This document shows positions 59,703-64,000 of a stretch of 64,000 nt of DNA, piece by piece. The translations under genes and the position numbers were made by a program. The number at the start of each line of letters is the position of its first letter. The first letter of the stretch is position 1. Source of the stretch: Trifolium pratense (taxonomy: Eukaryota > Streptophyta > Magnoliopsida > Fabales > Fabaceae); contig NC_060059.1 of NCBI RefSeq assembly GCF_020283565.1, positions 37,378,338 through 37,442,337 on the forward strand. The letters run 5' to 3'. Under the pieces are notes generated by a model. The model did no database searches. It worked only from the letters and a program-made list of their open reading frames with translations, and was not told where the DNA came from.

Positions 59703-62290
59703 ATGTCAGGATTAACTTGCAATTCTTGCAACACTGAATTCAAAGATGATTCCGATCAAAAACTTCATTACAAATCCGAATGGCATCGTTACAATCTCAA
59801 ACGCAAGGTTAGCTTCCTTTCTAATAATAATCTATTATTCGTTTTGTTTATGTTCCTCTTAGATTTAATTTTGGTTTTCTGCAATATTAGCCTCATTTCA
59901 ATTATTTGTTAAACCCTAGTTTTTTTTTGTTCAAATTTAGGTTTCAAGCTAGAAAAATTTAAAAAACGAAACTGAGAATGTTTTCATGGTTTCACTATTA
60001 ATCTTCTTTGCATACCAAGGGACTGTTTGGATTGACATATTTTTGAGCTTATGAAAAATAGTTTATGCAAATAAATAAGCTTTGATGTTAATTCATATTT
60101 GCTCACTAACAAAAATTGTATCTTCTTAAGCTGTTTTTTCACATACTATCTTGATAAGCTTAAAATTATACATATAATCTTATTTATTTGCCTAAGTTGT
60201 TTTGCATAAGCTTAAAAGTAAGTCTATCCAAACGGGTCTTTGAAGTCCGATTAGACTATCAAAAGTGAATACAGAAAGTGAAAATTGTGGATAGTTTTGT
60301 TATTTTTGTTCTTGTTTCGGTTGTTTGGAGATTTGTTATTTGTGTATAGTATTGTACAATTTGATAGTTGTTTTTGTTGAATGCTTGTTATGTATGGGTA
60401 CATTAGGTTTAAATATCTTCAAATGAAATGTACTATCAACATTTTCACCAAATAACTATTGTTAACAATGCATAATGCTTGTTATTTGTCTTATTTGAGC
60501 TTATTATTGGCATAATCACTTGTGAGATTGTTTGGGAGAGAACTTATTACATTCTCGTAAGCTGATTTGAGTTTATTTTCTCAAACTCTCCTGGATAGGT
60601 TATGAAAATAGTAGCTGATACTTAATCAATTTAGCTTTATTTTATCTTATATCATTATAATAACTTATACAATATACACTTATATGCTATAAGCTGTAAA
60701 ATAAGCTGTTTATCCAAACATGCCCTTAGTTTTGTAGTTGTGAAGGAGGATTTGGTAACTAGTGAATATCTTGCTAGAACTTGTTTTATGTCCTGAAAAT
60801 ATAGAGGCAGTGTTAATTTTTTCTTTACTTAAATATAGGTGGCTGGGGTTCCTGGAGTGACCGAAGCATTGTTTCTAGCTAGACAAGCTGCTCTTGCTCA
60901 AGAGAGAGATAAATCTAATGAAAGCCCTATGCTCTATAGCTGTGGCCTATGTGGCAAGGGGTACAAAAGTGAAAAGGCTCATGCTGAGCATCTTAAGTCG
61001 AGAACTCATGTGATGCGGGCTTCTGAAGGAGCTAGTGATTCAGATGGGAAGGCTATAATTAAGCCACTTCCACAACGTGTTGTGAATAAGCCTCCTCCTA
61101 GAAGACTGGTAGATAACTCTGCTGATGATGATGAAGAAAGTGAAGATGAATGGGTAGAGGTTGATTCTGATGATGATCTGCTTGATGATGCTGAAAAGTC
61201 CTTGACAGATTTGAATATGGATGAGAATGCTGATAATGATGATATGGACGAAGATGATGTTGTGGACTTAGATCCATCGTGTTGCTTTATGTGTGATAAA
61301 GAGCACAAAACATTAGAAAACTGCATGGTTCACATGCACAAGCACCATGGGGTTCTTCATTCCAGATGTCGAGTATTTGAAAGATCCAAAAGGGCTCCTC
61401 ACCTATCTTGGACTGAAGGTATAATCCTGCAACCCCCTCCCCAATCCCACCTCTCCTATAAAATACTTTTGTTTGGTTCGAAAATATTACTGACATCTTT
61501 CCATTTCTAGGTCAAAAGGGACTACTTGTGTCTGTACTGCAACGATCGGTGTCATCCTTTCAGCAGCTTGGAAGCAGTCAGGAAACATATGGCAGCAAAA
61601 AATCACTGTAAAGTGCATTATGGCGACGATGATGATGATGAGGAAGTAGAGTTGGAAGAATTCTATGATTATACTAGCAGGTTAGTTTGGTTCATATTGA
61701 TATTGTTTAAACTTTCCCTTTATAACACATAAAATTTGTAAGGCATATTTCTACATCAGATATCAAATATTCATACTCCTAATTTTATTTTTATCAGTTA
61801 TGTTGATGATCAAGGGAAGCAGCTAGTTGTATCCGGTGATGCTGATAACAATATAGAACTTAGTGATGGGTCTGAGCTTGTAATCACTAAGCTATCTGGT
61901 AACAAAAAATCAACCAGAACTCTAGGTTCCCGCGAATACCTGCGTTATTATCGTCAGAAACCACGACCATCGCCAGCAAATAACGTTGCCGTTACTGCAG
62001 AATTGGCTGCAAGGTTTGCCATTTTAAAACCCTGCTTATTTTCTATGTAATGCTGTGGTGAAATATATAGTGTACCACTTTAGCGAATCATTGTCACCTG
62101 GTAATATGGATGGAAATCTTAATTTTTCAGGTACAGGAGCATGGGTTTGGCCACTGTACAATCAAGGGAGCAACTTGTGAGAATGAAAGTGTTGAAGCAG
62201 ATGAACAGATCTGGTGTGGAGCAAATGCGTAGCAAGATGGGAATGAAGAGTAATGTAATCCGGAACCTGCCAAACAATGTCACATATTAG
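59703..62290 (+). CDS. REI1-like zinc-finger 60S biogenesis factor, with a one-base frameshift in exon 2
   Basis: Exons 59703-59807, 60839-61418, 61511-61680, 61798-62013, 62131-62290. REI1 proteins act late in cytoplasmic 60S maturation, helping release and recycle ARX1. Four Cys/His fingers are seen: CNSCNTEFKDDSDQKLHYKS, YSCGLCGKGYKSEKAHAEHL, CCFMCDKEHKTLENCMVHMH and YLCLYCNDRCHPFSSLEAVR. Acidic linkers follow, then YLRYYRQKPRP and a basic tail ending NLPNNVTY. Exon 2 is 580 bases where 579 would keep phase: after HKHHG the frame shifts at GGGG (61349-61352), and the family text (FFIPDVEYLKDPKG) resumes one base over. Read literally the protein truncates soon after. With phase kept it would be about 409 aa, the family's normal size. 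Either a sequencing or assembly error or a real lesion. Confidence 0.85.
60018..60240. mobile_element. MITE in intron 1 of the REI1-like gene
   Basis: The left end AAGGGACTGTTTGGATTGAC pairs with the reverse of GTCTATCCAAACGGGTCTT at the right. Both are followed by 'AGCTTATG' inside. A second, partial relative lies at about 60490-60727 (ends AAGCTGTTTATCCAAACATG), and a left-end fragment near 21172. Confidence 0.75.
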
Positions 62291-62478
62291 TCCTCTTCCT
62301 CCATTTGTCTTGTCTTGCTGGTTTGCATTTCAAGTGGTGAGACATTAATGGTTTTTAAGCTACAAGCTTTGTTTTCTTCTGAAGTTATTTTACTTTTCTG
62401 TCATTAAGCATCCAAAGATACCGTATGTGTTCAATGGAATGACATGGTATGTTCCCATTGAGAGGTATTGGATTGTTT

Positions 62479-62574
62479 ACTTATTTCTTTGCTATTAAAA
62501 TTGTTGTGGTATCAAAACATTAGGATACTTATTTCTTTGATGTTAAAATTGTTGTGGTATCAAAACATTAGGAT
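62479..62574. repeat. 48-bp tandem duplication after the REI1-like gene
   Basis: ACTTATTTCTTTG.T.TTAAAA…GTATCAAAACATTAGGAT occurs twice in direct succession with about two differences. Just beyond, TTTTGGTTGATGCAATTTTG also occurs twice (62584 and 62641). Confidence 0.85.
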
Positions 62575-63305
62575 GATACGACGTTTTTGGTTGATGCAAT
62601 TTTGGGGAGATATAGTTACCATATTAATGATGATACTATTGTTTTGGTTGATGCAATTTTGGGGAGAAATATTTCATTTTTTTTTTATGAATTTGATTGT
62701 GAATAGCTTAGCCCTAAACATGATGTGTTGAATTTGAAGTATTAGAGATGGGAATAGAACACCCTGGAAGAGATGGGAAATAAATGATTATCTCATCATC
62801 TTTTCTATGGGTGTATTAGGGATCACTGAGAGTACTCCACCATATATAATAAACAATCCATTTTTAATTTTTTTGATGGACCTCAATCAATTTGTTAAGA
62901 CATGCTGCCTCTTAATTAAATGGAGCCACTACTGATTGCTTCAGTTAAGCTATTAGCATACAAATATTGCATTCCCTTATTATACACTCACGATTTGGTT
63001 TCTTTATTTATTTGACGGTCAAATTTTAAGATTATCGGAGTTTTTTTTTTTTTGAACTAGAGAGTTAATTAAAATAGAAATACATATCAATTCAATGGTC
63101 CTGATAGTGGTTTTAATATCATTCATCTAAACACTTAATAATAATTTTTTTTCTTTTTTAAACAAACTTAATAATAAATTTAAAAAACAGAATCTTAAGA
63201 TTAAAGATCCGATAGTAATGTACCAAAAAAAAAGACCCGATAGTAAATTATAAAAACAGAATATTAAGATTAAAGATTACATAAGACTATAAGAGGACAA
63301 CAGAA
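62575..63305. other. Intergenic, no gene seen
   Basis: AT-rich. Near 63178-63270 the string AGATTAAAGAT and ACCCGATAGTAA… are locally repeated. No coding signal. Confidence 0.5.
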
Positions 63306-64000
63306 TCAATACGGGGAGCTAGAGTGGGAGGTGGTGGGCAGTTCCGGAAAATTATGTAGTGTAGTGTGTGATGGATGTCGGGTTCTTGGTTCACGCGGAT
63401 CGGCCAATTGTTGATGATCAGAAACAAATGGTTTGGAGTTCTCAAAAAACCAAACCATATACTCATGACTTGGTTTAACTTCACCGTCTAAAAACTCGCC
63501 GTCTAACAAGTAATTATGTCGTTCATCCCACTCTTTGTTCTCATCGACATAGTACAATGCCCACGAAGTATCCAATTGGTCTCGCAAGCTTGATTTATGG
63601 TGCTCTTTCATGCACCTTGGTGGTTCCAGGATATTTTGCATTAGTCCAAATTGAAGTTTCACTCTATCCGTCCGTCTGGTGCATTTCTATTATGTTGAAA
63701 CAGATCAAATAAGTGGTTGCATTCCACCCCCAACTATCCTCTGGATCTTCGTGTTCAAGTTGAAGATAAGGTCTCCATGTAAACTGATATGTTAGAGATT
63801 TGTTAGTAAAATGTATATATATTGGGTATAAAATAATTGAACTATAATAATGTGAGGATATATTACATCGTCAACGTTCATGTGATCTATCCGTGATCGG
63901 TATCCAATTATGTCATGTTGAGGGGTTTTATAGTATTTCATCCCTGGTCCAGACCATCTAGCAAAATGTATTTGAACATTAATTAATAACATAATAAACA
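63306..64000 (-). pseudogene. Plant mobile domain (MAIN-like) gene fragment, frameshifted, runs off window
   Basis: Minus-strand exon a (64000-63867) reads VQIHFARWSGPGMKYYKT, then DIIGYRSRIDHMNVDD. A GT-AG intron (63866-63784) leads to exon b: FTWRPYLQLEHEDPEDSWG, then TTYLICFNIIEMHQTD. After a frame change it continues RVKLQFGLMQNILEPP, SWALYYVDENKEWDERHN and HEYMVWFFENSKPF. This is the plant mobile domain order seen in MAIN-like proteins and related transposon-borne copies (WRPYL, ICF.IVE.H..DRV.RQFG, Y..WF). The frameshift coincides with a 4-bp tandem duplication (CCGTCCGT on plus, about 63668-63675). It is therefore probably a dead copy; the upstream part lies outside the window. Confidence 0.7.

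Noticed and set aside
61006..61326. 106-codon Ser-rich minus-strand frame
   Set aside because: Mirror of the Asp/Glu-rich coding stretch of the REI1-like gene.

Overview
This is a plant nuclear window, most likely from a legume of the Medicago/clover type. The support is AT-rich sequence, many short GT-AG introns, class III peroxidase and P-type H+-ATPase genes, very long microsatellites, and dispersed MITEs, SINEs and hAT-type elements. The species is an inference. I found no prokaryotic, organellar or viral system.

Layout, left to right. At 1-540 (minus) lies the start of an uncharacterised membrane protein that runs off the window edge. From 0.5 to 8.2 kb the sequence is repeat-rich: a fold-back MITE joined to a compound microsatellite of about 400 bp, a second fold-back element, and two LINE remnants (zf-RVT and RNase H). 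A five-exon RING-H2 ubiquitin ligase gene follows (8.4-12.0 kb; about 1.25 kb leader intron carrying a Stowaway-like MITE). Two tandem minus-strand genes for the SAGA subunit ADA1/Tad1 (14.9-16.2 and 23.6-24.9 kb) sit inside a larger duplicated block. Two hAT-type elements with 8-bp target duplications lie between them. From 26 to 33 kb there are no genes, only mobile-element debris: three LTR-like units, two of them head to head, two SINEs with clear target duplications, and a hAT element with a perfect 8-bp duplication.

From 33.8 to 51.7 kb there are two plasma-membrane H+-ATPase genes in convergent orientation (950 and 953 aa). Each has 15 exons, 13 of them identical in length between the genes. 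A class III peroxidase gene (328 aa) lies between their 3' ends. Both ATPases carry the same SINE-like insert in the same intron, so that insert predates the duplication. At 54.6-57.7 kb is an acidic plant-specific protein of unknown function whose single coding intron holds nested tandem repeats. At 59.7-62.3 kb is a REI1-like 60S ribosome biogenesis factor, complete except for a one-base frameshift in a run of four G. The right edge holds a decayed plant mobile domain (MAIN-like) gene.

The genes are unrelated housekeeping and cell-wall/transport functions. Their main links are duplications (ADA1 pair, ATPase pair) and, for several, telo-box-like motifs in the leader or promoter. Exon joins were worked out by hand from GT/AG sites, reading phase and family motifs. 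No search or alignment was run.
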